A DNA stretch of 47,617 nucleotides from Lachnospiraceae bacterium. Its GTDB lineage: Bacteria > Bacillota > Clostridia > Lachnospirales > Lachnospiraceae. Shown one piece after another: positions 17,558 through 26,010 of the stretch. Location of the stretch: contig JAFRXH010000050.1 of assembly GCA_017437785.1 (NCBI GenBank), positions 1-47,617 on the forward strand, written 5' to 3'. The notes under the pieces are model-generated. The model had not been told where the DNA came from and made no database searches. It saw only the letters and a program-made list of their open reading frames with translations. Numbering within the stretch: the stretch's first letter is position 1; each line of letters begins with the position of its first letter. Both the position numbers and the translations under genes were made by a program.

Positions 17558-18190
17558 TCAGATCAGATCAGCTATATCGGGATTCTCACCGGTAAGGCCT
17601 ACGTAAGCACCGTCCTTAGCTTCGGAAGCATCTGCGTGAGCCAGCAGCCACTTGTTGCAGGCGGTCATCCACTTATCTTCTTCATTCTTTGCGCTCAGTG
17701 CGGGAACCGCGCCGTTGGTGCCCTTAGGCAGAACGATGGCAACCTTGAAGCCTTCGCCCTTCTTTGCAGAGCAGGGAGCATAGTGAAGGCTGGTAGCATA
17801 TACTTCAACAACATCACCCTTCTTAGCCAGGAAAGCCTTAACCTTTGAGGTGTCGAGCTTGCCGTCAACGATATCATTAGCCTTAGCCAGCAGCAGGATG
17901 AAATCGGTCGATCCGATGTTGAGCTCGCTGTCACGGTGATACTCCAGGCAGTTTAACTTGGTGTTGTGGCCGTTGCAGTAGCCTATCTGTATAGGCATTC
18001 CGCCGTATGCATTATTCTGGAGTACGCCGAAATCGCAGGTGTACTCAAGAGCTGCGCAGCTCATAACATATTCAACGCCTTCGGGTAACGGAGTGGACTC
18101 GTCCAGCGCTTTTACCAGACAGTCTGTGCTATAGCCCAATACTTTACCATAGGGTTTGAATTCGGGATCGTTTACAGAATAGATCTTCAT
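17558..18190 (-). CDS. DUF4867-family cupin-like protein
   Basis: 210 residues, cytosolic. The sequence (MKIYSVNDPEFKPYGKVLG, then NNAYGGMPIQIGYCNGHNTK, CLEYHRDSELN, TLHYAPCSA) matches the Firmicute family DUF4867. His and Glu in LEYHRDSE and the later LHYAPC fit a metal-binding cupin fold, as in ureidoglycolate lyase-like or sugar isomerase-like cupins; the substrate is unknown. ATG at 18190 follows GGAGG on the minus strand; an open frame continues upstream to 18553 but runs through the divergent promoter region and is not coding. Promoter at 18224-18252. Confidence 0.85.
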   Translation of the reverse strand: MKIYSVNDPEFKPYGKVLGYSTDCLVKALDESTPLPEGVEYVMSCAALEYTCDFGVLQNNAYGGMPIQIGYCNGHNTKLNCLEYHRDSELNIGSTDFILLLAKANDIVDGKLDTSKVKAFLAKKGDVVEVYATSLHYAPCSAKKGEGFKVAIVLPKGTNGAVPALSAKNEEDKWMTACNKWLLAHADASEAKDGAYVGLTGENPDIADLI

Positions 18191-18223
18191 TTTGATACCT
18201 CCGTTTGGGATAGATTTTCTATT

Positions 18224-18252
18224 AACATAGCATAAACACACACATCTTACAA
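18224..18252 (-). promoter_or_regulatory. Promoter of the DUF4867 gene
   Basis: On the minus strand: TTGTAA (plus 18247-18252), 17-bp spacer, TATGTT (plus 18224-18229). Confidence 0.55.
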
Positions 18253-18275
18253 GCGGATAAATTAAGGCGTAAACC

Positions 18276-18304
18276 TTGAAAAATATAGCTTTCTGACATA
18301 TAAT
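18276..18304 (+). promoter_or_regulatory. Strong promoter for the structured RNA / cysE transcript
   Basis: TTGAAA (18276-18281), exactly 17 bp, TATAAT (18299-18304). Start predicted near 18311, within four bases of the first helix of the structured element. Confidence 0.75.
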
Positions 18305-18310
18305 CTTATA

Positions 18311-18490
18311 GTCCTTCGATTCTTCGCAAGAGGCTGCGCAAGCGGCTTGTCTGTGTCCGGTTCCAAACATAGAGATGCGCTGTAATCTCAAGGAGGGGCC
18401 CGCGCGGAGCGTGGGAAGATGCCTTGAGATATTCGTAAGGGGGGACCCACGAATGTGGGGGGATTCCTTGCGATGTACAGGAATCGAAAA
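18311..18490 (+). ncRNA. Candidate multibranched structured RNA (novel ncRNA or leader)
   Basis: The transcript from the promoter at 18276 folds by eye into a closed multibranch structure. P1a pairs 18315-18322 with 18481-18488 (TTCGATTC/GAATCGAA); P1b pairs 18325-18330 with 18467-18472 (CGCAAG/CTTGCG). Inside: P2 18331-18337 with 18342-18348, capped by a GCAA tetraloop; P3 18350-18355 with 18368-18373; P4 18386-18393 with 18422-18429 (TCTCAAGG/CCTTGAGA), containing P4a 18399-18405 with 18409-18415; P5 18431-18436 with 18449-18454. A competing 7-bp hairpin (18462-18468 with 18479-18485) excludes P1, a switch-like layout. No U-run follows. It fits no riboswitch or housekeeping RNA I know. It lies 55-65 bases upstream of the serine acetyltransferase RBS and start, so it may be a leader of that gene or a processed separate RNA. 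Confidence 0.6.
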
Positions 18491-18555
18491 ATCAGAGGGA
18501 CGCAATAAAACAAAGCATATCGTTGTTATACATATATATACCCGGAGGAACACTA

Positions 18556-19515
18556 ATGTCCGAAAACATGGAAAAGCGAATAGGAGTGCTGGTTGATAAA
18601 ATACTGGCGGATTACGAGGGCGGCAAGGATATAGACCGTGAGCTTAACTTTGACCAGCCCGATAAAGACGTGATCGTCGATATGCTGGACAAGATCAAGA
18701 AGCTGGTATTCCCCGGATATTTCAAGAACAGGGCGATGAAGGTGTACACGCCGCGAAACGATACCACCATGCTGGTGGAGGATGTGCTTTTTTATCTGCA
18801 AAAGCAGCTGGTGATCGTTCTGCGTTACCAGGAAGGCTTAAAGGATGCTTCCGATGAAGAGATAAGGGAAAAAGCAGAGGAGACGGCCTTTGCTTTTATG
18901 GATAAGCTGCCTCACATAAGGGAATATGTAGAGACTGATGTGCAGGCTTCCTTTGACGGCGATCCCGCAGCTTTTTATAAAGATGAGATTATCTTCTCTT
19001 ATCCGGGGCTTTACGCGATCTTTGTTAACCGTGTGGCTCATGAGCTTTATCTGCTGGGCGTGCCGCTGATCCCCCGCATCATGACGGAGCATGCGCATTC
19101 GCTCACCGGTATAGATATCAACCCGGGCGCCACCATAGGCAAGTATTTCTTTATAGACCACGGTACAGGCATAGTGGTTGGTGAGACGACGGTGATAGGC
19201 GATAATGTGAAGGTATATCAAGGCGTGACATTGGGCGCAGCATCCACAAGGGGCGGCAGAAGCCTTAATAACAAAAAGCGTCATCCCACCATAGAAAACA
19301 ATGTGACGATCTATTCCGGAGCATCCATACTGGGAGGAGATACAGTGATAGGAGAGGGAGCCGTGATAGGCGGCAACTGCTTTATCACCAAGTCCATACC
19401 TGCCGGAGCAAAGGTATACATACGCAGCCAGGAGCTGACCTATAAGTATGCCGACGAAAACAAGGAGAAATGTGTACCCCTTGATGAGGAAGACAGCTGG
19501 TTTTACATCATCTGA
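18556..19515 (+). CDS. cysE: Serine O-acetyltransferase (EpsC/CysE type)
   Basis: Acetylates L-serine with acetyl-CoA to O-acetylserine, the carbon skeleton for cysteine. 319 residues. N-terminal helical domain (1-160), AHELY with H162, then a left-handed beta-helix of hexapeptide repeats from about 182 (GIDINPGATIG, FFIDHGTGIVVGET with the catalytic D201-H202 pair, VKVYQGVTLGA, VTIYSGASILGG, AVIGGNCFI). The long N-terminal domain matches the EpsC-like form of SAT. RBS GGAGG at 18544-18548. No cysK gene is adjacent. The long structured leader upstream makes control at the RNA level likely. Confidence 0.93.
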   Translation: MSENMEKRIGVLVDKILADYEGGKDIDRELNFDQPDKDVIVDMLDKIKKLVFPGYFKNRAMKVYTPRNDTTMLVEDVLFYLQKQLVIVLRYQEGLKDASDEEIREKAEETAFAFMDKLPHIREYVETDVQASFDGDPAAFYKDEIIFSYPGLYAIFVNRVAHELYLLGVPLIPRIMTEHAHSLTGIDINPGATIGKYFFIDHGTGIVVGETTVIGDNVKVYQGVTLGAASTRGGRSLNNKKRHPTIENNVTIYSGASILGGDTVIGEGAVIGGNCFITKSIPAGAKVYIRSQELTYKYADENKEKCVPLDEEDSWFYII

Positions 19516-19522
19516 CGAAAAC

Positions 19523-19551
19523 TTGTCATACTAAGGGTATTAGAATATAAT
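19523..19551 (+). promoter_or_regulatory. Promoter at the start of the CapD/PglF-like gene
   Basis: TTGTCA (19523-19528), 17-bp spacer, TATAAT (19546-19551). The predicted start (19557-19559) coincides with the ATG at 19559, so the mRNA could be leaderless. Confidence 0.65.
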
Positions 19552-19558
19552 CAAACGG

Positions 19559-21529
19559 ATGAACAGGATCATAGGAACTAAAATACAACACTGGCAGGTG
19601 ATGGCAGTGATGCTTGCGGTTTTTGATGCCGTGGTATTCAATCTGTCATTTTTTCTGGCCCTTCTGCTTCGCTTTGACTTTAGTGTCGGCAGCATCCCTT
19701 CGGATTATCTGACGCCGTATCTTCAGTTTACGCTTATATACATGGCAGCAGGCCTGGTTGTATACGGTCTGTGCGGACTGTATTCGGCCATGTGGCGCTA
19801 CGCTTCGTTCATGGAGCTGGAGCGGATAGTGCTGTCTGCAGCCATATGTTTTGTGATCCACGTTGCCGGCATTACGCCTTTTGTCATAAATGCGTCGGAC
19901 GAATTCTTCCATATGCCCTGGTCGTATTATTTCGTGGGGATCATGGTGCAGTTTTTGATGACCATGGCTGCACGCTTTTCTTACCGCTTTATCCTGCTGG
20001 TCAAGGATCATAAAGGTGCCAATGACGGGGAATTCCGTCCTGTTATGCTCATAGGCGCCGGTTCCGCAGGAAGGGCTATCATACGCGAGATGACGCGCTT
20101 CGGCCATGGCCACGACCGTATAGCAGTCATTATCGATGATGATAAGAATAAATGGAAGCGCTCCATTGACGGCATTCCCATAGCCGGCGGCCGTGACAGC
20201 ATACTTGAGAATGTAAGCCGTCATCATATCGAAAAGATCTATATTGCCATACCTTCTGCCACTGCGGATGATCTTAAGGAGATACTCAATGTCTGCAAGG
20301 AGACAGACTGCTCGCTTAAGATGCTGCGCGGCATGTATCAGATAGTGGATGAGGACAGGATCACGGTAAACGATCTGAAGGACGTATCCATTGAAGACCT
20401 ACTGGGCCGCGAACAGATCAGGGTTGATATGCAGGAGATCTACGACTTTATCAACGATAAGGTGATACTGGTAACGGGCGGCGGCGGATCGATAGGATCG
20501 GAACTGTGCCGTCAGGTGGCAAGACATGCGCCCAAGCAGCTGATCATCTTTGATGTGTACGAAAACAATGCTTATGAGATCCAGCAGGAGCTTATACGTG
20601 ATCATCCGGATCTGGACCTTAAGGTAGAGATAGGATCCGTGCGTGATTCCAGGAGACTTATGCAGCTGTTTTCGCACTATAAGCCCCAGGTGGTCTATCA
20701 TGCCGCAGCTCATAAGCATGTGCCGCTTATGGAGGGCAGTCCTTCCGAGGCTATCAAGAATAACGCCATAGGAACCTATAAGACAGCATACGCGGCTATG
20801 ATGAACGGCGTGCAGCGCTTTGTATTGATAAGCACCGATAAGGCTGTCAATCCCACAAATATAATGGGAGCCAGCAAGCGCCTGTGCGAGATGGTGGTAC
20901 AGACCTTTGATGCAAAGATAAAAGCGGGGAAAGCTGCGGATCTTAAAGCTATATACTCTCATTTAAGCGACGGTGAAGAGTTCAAGTCCGATATAAAGCC
21001 TGTAACCGAATATGTGGCTGTGCGTTTCGGAAATGTTCTGGGCTCAAACGGCAGCGTGGTACCGCTGTTTAAGGAGCAGATAGCCCAGGGCGGGCCTGTG
21101 ACGGTCACGCATCCCGATATCATACGCTATTTCATGACTATTCCCGAGGCAGTGAGCCTGGTGATGCAGGCCGGAACCTATGCAAAGGGTGGTGAGATAT
21201 TCGTTTTGGACATGGGCAGCCCGGTGAAGATCGATACGCTGGCGCGCAATCTGATCCGCTTATCGGGGCTTAAGCCTGATGTGGATATCAAGATAGTATA
21301 TACGGGTCTTCGTCCCGGTGAGAAGATGTATGAGGAGAAGCTTATGGCTCAGGAAGGTCTTAAGACTACGCCCAACAAGCTGATCCACATCGGAAATCCC
21401 GTACCCTTTGATGAGGACAGGTTCTTAAGTCAGCTTAACGGCCTTATGGATGCAGCCTGCGCCGGAAGCGCAGATATCAAGCAGCGCGTGGCCGAAGTGG
21501 TGGATACCTATCATCCGGATAACGGATAA
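19559..21529 (+). CDS. Membrane-bound UDP-HexNAc 4,6-dehydratase (CapD/PglF-like)
   Basis: 656 residues. Four N-terminal TMs (about 15-150), a Rossmann-like CoA-binding domain (about 155-290, MLIGAGSAGRAIIRE), then an extended short-chain dehydrogenase domain with the NAD motif GGGGSIGSE (about 306-314) and the catalytic T426-D427-K428 region (STDKAVNP). The family removes water from UDP-N-acetylglucosamine to give the 4-keto-6-deoxy sugar used in capsule, EPS or glycoprotein sugars. The DegT aminotransferase at 27502 could act on such a product, but is not in the same operon. ATG 19559 lacks a Shine-Dalgarno; M14 or M17 are alternatives that would still keep most of TM1. Confidence 0.9.
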   Translation: MNRIIGTKIQHWQVMAVMLAVFDAVVFNLSFFLALLLRFDFSVGSIPSDYLTPYLQFTLIYMAAGLVVYGLCGLYSAMWRYASFMELERIVLSAAICFVIHVAGITPFVINASDEFFHMPWSYYFVGIMVQFLMTMAARFSYRFILLVKDHKGANDGEFRPVMLIGAGSAGRAIIREMTRFGHGHDRIAVIIDDDKNKWKRSIDGIPIAGGRDSILENVSRHHIEKIYIAIPSATADDLKEILNVCKETDCSLKMLRGMYQIVDEDRITVNDLKDVSIEDLLGREQIRVDMQEIYDFINDKVILVTGGGGSIGSELCRQVARHAPKQLIIFDVYENNAYEIQQELIRDHPDLDLKVEIGSVRDSRRLMQLFSHYKPQVVYHAAAHKHVPLMEGSPSEAIKNNAIGTYKTAYAAMMNGVQRFVLISTDKAVNPTNIMGASKRLCEMVVQTFDAKIKAGKAADLKAIYSHLSDGEEFKSDIKPVTEYVAVRFGNVLGSNGSVVPLFKEQIAQGGPVTVTHPDIIRYFMTIPEAVSLVMQAGTYAKGGEIFVLDMGSPVKIDTLARNLIRLSGLKPDVDIKIVYTGLRPGEKMYEEKLMAQEGLKTTPNKLIHIGNPVPFDEDRFLSQLNGLMDAACAGSADIKQRVAEVVDTYHPDNG

Positions 21530-21567
21530 ATGACAGAAAATAGCAGATAATTTTGAAGAAGATTTGA

Positions 21568-21592
21568 AAAACGGGGCAAAACGCCCCGTTTT
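21568..21592 (+). terminator. Rho-independent terminator after the CapD-like gene
   Basis: AAAACGGGGC (21568-21577), five-base loop, GCCCCGTTTT (21583-21592); the stem alone carries both the A-run and the U-run. Confidence 0.88.
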
Positions 21593-21823
21593 CTGTTGAA
21601 AAGCGGGGCACTGTCCACTGATAATATCGAAAAAGATAATGGAATAAACTACTATCCGATCTATGCGGCGGGAATGATATGCTGTCCGGCTGAAACCGTG
21701 GTATAAAGCGGCTTGGCATACAGTGAGGATACTGATAGTTTTTTTGTTGCAAAAAAGAATAAATTGTGATGTAATCATATTCTGGCGTGTGCCGGAAAAA
21801 TACAAAAAGGAGAGGAACTATAA
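21593..21823. other. Intergenic region upstream of the surface protein gene
   Basis: No supported gene. Small open frames on the minus strand (such as 21425-21854) run through the terminator and promoter and have no ribosome binding site. The only signals seen are the promoter near 21747 and the RBS AAGGAGAGG just before 21824. Confidence 0.5.
21747..21775 (+). promoter_or_regulatory. Promoter of the large surface protein gene
   Basis: TTGCAA (21747-21752), 17-bp spacer, TGTAAT (21770-21775), with TG one base before the -10 (extended -10). Confidence 0.5.
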
Positions 21824-24800
21824 ATGAAGGAGTGGAAAAGAAAGATAGTATCACTGCTTACGGTGAGTATGCTGCTTGGCAGTTACGCTCAGACCGCGGT
21901 GTATGCAGCGGAGCCTGAGGATGGGGATGATATTGCATTGTATGATGATAGCAATGGTAATGATCTGCATGATGAAGAAATAGAATTAAATGATGATAGT
22001 TTTGGAACGGAATCTGATAACGAAATAGTTATTAGCGGACATTATGATGATTATGATGCAGATATCAATTGGAGTATTGATACATCAGGAGTTATGAGTA
22101 TTGATGGAAAGGGAATGTTTTATGGCGGATGGTATCTGATAGAAAAAGTAGTTGATAATGATGATGATGTTTATAAATATTTAGATAGCGTAAAGTCACT
22201 AATTATTAATGTTGATGATTTTGATCCATCCGTCGAAGATGTACAAGCTATATCGCAATCTTTATGTCTCAGAATGAATAATCTTGAGTTTGTAGACATG
22301 AGTGGCTTTGATACCTCAAAAATGACATGTATGTATGGTATGCTATCTGACTTGCCATTGTTGAAAGAAGTTAAATTCGGAGGAAAATTTGATACTAAAA
22401 ATGTAACGGATATGGGACATATGTTTCAAGGGTTAGGAAGCATAAAAAATATCGATTTGACCGGGTTTGATACAAGAAAAGTTACGAGTATTGAGTGCTT
22501 GTTTGATTGTTGTGATTCTTTAGAATCAATCGATATGAGTATGATTGATCTGTCAAGCATATCAGAACCGGAAGACGGTAGTACTTATCCATTTTGGGAT
22601 GGAATTTTTAATGGATGCATAAGTCTTACTGAGATTAATACTCCGATAAATATACCAGAGGGCATTAAAATTAAACTGCCATACGTATTTAATGACTCTA
22701 CAGGGAAAGAGTACCAATATCTTCCTTGCGGTGATGATAGTAAGGAAAGCATAACATTGAGGCATGGCGAAATAAAATGGGATATGGATAAGGATGCGTG
22801 GGGGTTTCCTAATTATAAATCCTCAGTAAAGTTAGTGACACCAGAAGATGAAGCTTCATTTCCTAAAATGGTAGAAGAGTATTGTTCTTATGAAGGTGGA
22901 AAAACCTGGGCAAATAGTACTATTGATTGCTTCAATGAAGGACATGATGGTTATTGTTATGGATTTGCGTCTTCTTCCATTGCAAATAAAAGGGGTGATA
23001 GATTCATAGCATCTAACTTGCATTCTGTAGTAAAGAATATTGACTCGGAATCTATACTAAGTTGTTTTTTCGCACAGCAGTACCTTGAAAAGAATAAAAA
23101 AGCTGAGGAAGAGTTTTTGAAACTTTCCGAAAAAGAGAAAATAGATTTGGTTATTGAAGCAGCTGAGAATGTTGATGTTTTGGGGCCTGCGTTACTTACT
23201 TATCAAGAGTCACCTAAAGGATTGAAATACATAGATAAAATGGAAAACCCTGATAAATATTTTACAAAACATGCAGTTGTGATAACAGGAATTGAAAGAG
23301 GTCAATTTACCAAATGGGACTATAGTGGTAATGATTTAATGGATGTTCCGGATTATGGTGATTTTGACGTTAAAATATATATATATGATTCTAATGTCGT
23401 AGAATATAAAGACTTAAATCCAGCTCAAGGGTTTAAATATATAGACGATGTAAGGCATGATATGTATATAAATACAGATGATGGACGATGGTTTATTCCG
23501 GATTATGATATTACCAATAAGAACGAATGGTTTGTAACAAAGTGTAAGAATGATGATGGTGAACTTGTTTTGGTTACGTCAGATCCAAGCATAATGTATC
23601 CGATCTATTATAAAAAACAAGGGAATCCTAATAGCATTGTGTCGAGAGAGGTACAGTCTTCTGGGGGAAAAAAGTCAACTGATATTTTATTCGTTAGAGG
23701 CGATTCTGTGTTAAATGTTACATATGATGATTGGTCTGCGAGCGTTAATGGATATGGAATGAATAGCATAGATAATAAAGGGATTCCAGTTTACAATAAT
23801 AGTTACGTTTATGATAAAATAAGTATGCCGTCTTTGTATGTTTACCTTCCGGATGTACCTTCTCGTGAGACTGCCATTACCCCCGCTGAAGGCGATAGTA
23901 CTAAGCTGGCGGTACAGCTTCTGGTTGGAGATTATTATCTGAATGCTTCAGCCGAAAAAGTGGCCGGTATGGGTATTGAGGAAGATGGATCATATACCGT
24001 CTCCGGCAATGATGGCGCCTTCGCGATCAGCCTTACATCCAATAACCAGCCTGACGATTGCTATTGCACCTATACTGTCTCAGGAAATAATAAGGGTGAC
24101 TTTTCTGTTTCACTGAATGCTGAAGGTGGAATAACTGTTACAGGTGATGATCTGGATGGAATGACGGTTACGGCATCCGATTTAGATGATGAAGAGAAAG
24201 TTATCGTGATCAGCGATGAAGACGGAGACGGCGAGGTCGTGATCCCCGGTGATAAGGATGAAGAAGGGGATAATGATGATTTATCAGGACATAGCGCGAT
24301 GGATTCACAGCCGGTCATAACTGAGGATACTGCTAGTCTTACACTTGTAAAAGGGCAGAAGTTTGTGCTCGGAGATGATCAGTGGACCAGTTCGGATAAG
24401 AAGGTTCTGGCCATCAGCAAGACGAAGGCAACTGCAAAGAAAGCAGGTACGGTTACGCTGACGCATGGCGCACAGACGGTTAAGGTTACCATCATTGCGC
24501 CTGCTTTTGACAGCAAGTCTGTAAAAATGACAGCCGGAGAAGAAAAGAGCATTTCGCTTAATAATGCTTCCGGTCTTGATATCCTGTATGTAAGTCTTTC
24601 ACCCGATGTGGCTGTCGTTGATGAAGACGGAACGGTAACTGCCATAAGCAAAGGCAGTGCCGTGATAAATGCTTATGTGAACGGAGCCGCTTATAAATAC
24701 ACTGTGAAGGTTTCTGATGCGGATACTTCAAAGCGTGACTTTACAAAGCCCGTTGAGCTTAAGCCCATGCAGGCTGTGAGCGTAAAGCTTAAAGGCTTTA

Positions 24801-25846
24801 AGGCATCCAAAGCTGCATGGTCGTCAGAGACACAGGTATCGGCTAATGAGCTTCCGAAGGGTTCTGTATTTGCCGATTCCGTGGTTAAGATCAACAAGAG
24901 CGGAAAGATCACTGCGATCGGAGCAGGTGAGACCGTACTTACAGCGACTGGCGGCAGTGCTGAGCCCGTCGTGATCACCATAAGGGTTTCGGAACCGCTT
25001 GAGAGAACCATGCATATCAACGTAAATGATAAAAAGCTGCTCAGATTATACGGGGTTAAGGGAAATGTAGAGTGGAAGCCCGCTGAGGATGGAATAGTAA
25101 CAGTTGAAAAAAATAAGGTAAAGGCGTTAAAAGCCGGCGATACAGTGCTTACCGCAAAGGTGGAAGGTTTTACCTATACAGTTAATGTTTATATTGAGGA
25201 TGCTTCTGTAACGACAGAGGGTATCAGCGGAAAGAAGAATAAATATACTCTTGAGTTAAATGCCGGATGCAGCGCGCAGTTGTCATTTGCATCACTATAT
25301 CAACAGGTAGCATTTAAGAGCAGTGACTGCAGTGTGGCATATGCTGATGAGGATGGAGTCATCCATGCACGTAAGGCGGGAAGCGCGAAGCTAAGCGGAA
25401 AGATAAGCGGCAAGGCTGTTACGATCACGGTTAAGGTACAGAAATACGACGAAAAGGCGGCTTCATTAGAAGAATATGTAAAGAGCATGGGATTTACTGT
25501 CTATGGTTACGGCTCTGAAAGGTATTCCGATACGGATAAGTCGGTTCATCAGAATCTGCCTAAACCGTATAAGGTATTATGGCATGCCAAATTGCCTAAT
25601 CCCGAGTTTCCGGCTGAAAATCTTGCATATGTACGTCTGGTAGAAATAACTGATGGGATGATATCCATTGATGTATTCAGCAGCGTCTATGACGGCGTTA
25701 ATATGCTGTGCCCTATGGAGGTTGCATGCGAAGTGATAGAAAAACTGGTGAATGACTCTTATGTGGAAACGACGGAAGGAGAGGGACCGTTCTACTATTT
25801 CCCGCCTTATTCCCAGTATATCAAATATGATTTTGCGGAACTTTAA
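21824..25846 (+). CDS. Large secreted surface protein: BspA-like repeats, cysteine-peptidase-like domain, Big2 repeats
   Basis: 1340 residues. Signal peptide 1-29 (MKEWKRKIVSLLTVSM...AVYA). Acidic linker, then BspA/DUF285-like repeats (about 155-260: VDMSGFDTSKMTCMYGML, DLTGFDTRKVTSI). A papain-like domain (about 330-640) shows Cys378 in GYCYGFASS, His483 in KHAVVITGIE and D522-S-N524 in YIYDSN, consistent with a Cys-His-Asn/Asp catalytic set. Then a Gly/Ser beta region, a Glu/Asp-rich linker (about 800-830), four to five Big2-like Ig domains (about 835-1190), and a C-terminal domain (about 1200-1340) I do not recognise. No LPXTG, so it may be held by the Big2 repeats or released. Codons from about 21960 to 23870 are visibly more AT-rich than the rest. 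Confidence 0.8.
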   Translation: MKEWKRKIVSLLTVSMLLGSYAQTAVYAAEPEDGDDIALYDDSNGNDLHDEEIELNDDSFGTESDNEIVISGHYDDYDADINWSIDTSGVMSIDGKGMFYGGWYLIEKVVDNDDDVYKYLDSVKSLIINVDDFDPSVEDVQAISQSLCLRMNNLEFVDMSGFDTSKMTCMYGMLSDLPLLKEVKFGGKFDTKNVTDMGHMFQGLGSIKNIDLTGFDTRKVTSIECLFDCCDSLESIDMSMIDLSSISEPEDGSTYPFWDGIFNGCISLTEINTPINIPEGIKIKLPYVFNDSTGKEYQYLPCGDDSKESITLRHGEIKWDMDKDAWGFPNYKSSVKLVTPEDEASFPKMVEEYCSYEGGKTWANSTIDCFNEGHDGYCYGFASSSIANKRGDRFIASNLHSVVKNIDSESILSCFFAQQYLEKNKKAEEEFLKLSEKEKIDLVIEAAENVDVLGPALLTYQESPKGLKYIDKMENPDKYFTKHAVVITGIERGQFTKWDYSGNDLMDVPDYGDFDVKIYIYDSNVVEYKDLNPAQGFKYIDDVRHDMYINTDDGRWFIPDYDITNKNEWFVTKCKNDDGELVLVTSDPSIMYPIYYKKQGNPNSIVSREVQSSGGKKSTDILFVRGDSVLNVTYDDWSASVNGYGMNSIDNKGIPVYNNSYVYDKISMPSLYVYLPDVPSRETAITPAEGDSTKLAVQLLVGDYYLNASAEKVAGMGIEEDGSYTVSGNDGAFAISLTSNNQPDDCYCTYTVSGNNKGDFSVSLNAEGGITVTGDDLDGMTVTASDLDDEEKVIVISDEDGDGEVVIPGDKDEEGDNDDLSGHSAMDSQPVITEDTASLTLVKGQKFVLGDDQWTSSDKKVLAISKTKATAKKAGTVTLTHGAQTVKVTIIAPAFDSKSVKMTAGEEKSISLNNASGLDILYVSLSPDVAVVDEDGTVTAISKGSAVINAYVNGAAYKYTVKVSDADTSKRDFTKPVELKPMQAVSVKLKGFKASKAAWSSETQVSANELPKGSVFADSVVKINKSGKITAIGAGETVLTATGGSAEPVVITIRVSEPLERTMHINVNDKKLLRLYGVKGNVEWKPAEDGIVTVEKNKVKALKAGDTVLTAKVEGFTYTVNVYIEDASVTTEGISGKKNKYTLELNAGCSAQLSFASLYQQVAFKSSDCSVAYADEDGVIHARKAGSAKLSGKISGKAVTITVKVQKYDEKAASLEEYVKSMGFTVYGYGSERYSDTDKSVHQNLPKPYKVLWHAKLPNPEFPAENLAYVRLVEITDGMISIDVFSSVYDGVNMLCPMEVACEVIEKLVNDSYVETTEGEGPFYYFPPYSQYIKYDFAEL

Positions 25847-25889
25847 TAGTGGGCCGGATCAGTAAATAGCTTTTTACAGCTGTTGATCG

Positions 25890-25916
25890 AAAGGCGTGGC
25901 TTCGGCCGCGCCTTTT
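25890..25916 (+). terminator. Rho-independent terminator of the surface protein gene
   Basis: 11-bp stem AAAGGCGTGGC / GCCGCGCCTTT with a TTCG (UUCG) tetraloop and one G-U pair, followed by a short T-rich stretch. Confidence 0.88.
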
Positions 25917-25944
25917 GCTTATCATTGAGCTTTCCACATGACAA

Positions 25945-25980
25945 TATATCTGTTGACAGATATATCTGTTAACAGATATA
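25945..25980. promoter_or_regulatory. Two overlapping 20-bp palindromic operators
   Basis: TATATCTGTTGACAGATATA (25945-25964; 9-bp arms around TG) and TATATCTGTTAACAGATATA (25961-25980; perfect palindrome) repeat with a 16-bp period and share four bases. The first covers the -35 box and the second runs up to and into the -10 box. They fit two dimers of the HTH protein encoded 31 bases downstream. Confidence 0.85.
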
Positions 25981-25982
25981 AT
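25953..25982 (+). promoter_or_regulatory. Full-consensus promoter of the XRE/nucleotidyltransferase operon
   Basis: TTGACA (25953-25958), 18-bp spacer, TATAAT (25977-25982): both hexamers are exact consensus. Start predicted near 25989, followed by AGGAGG at 25999-26004. Confidence 0.85.
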
Positions 25983-26010
25983 TTATGGAGATATGATCAG
26001 GAGGTATAGT

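Noticed and set aside
18431-18470. T-box or c-di-AMP (ydaO-type) riboswitch, suggested by AGGGGGGACCC and GGGGGACCCA-like bases upstream of cysE
   Set aside because: The T-box UGGN bulge and specifier arm are missing and no terminator follows; the ydaO-type match is limited to about 10 bases and the surrounding helices do not fit.
18315-18490. 6S RNA, RNase P RNA, tmRNA or SRP RNA
   Set aside because: Length and multibranch layout do not fit 6S; none of the universal core sequences of RNase P, tmRNA or SRP RNA are present.
19646-20227. 193-codon minus-strand frame opposite the CapD-like gene
   Set aside because: No RBS, composition typical of antisense shadow.
21425-21854. Minus-strand frames over the intergenic region before the surface protein gene
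   Set aside because: They cross a terminator and a promoter and begin without an RBS.
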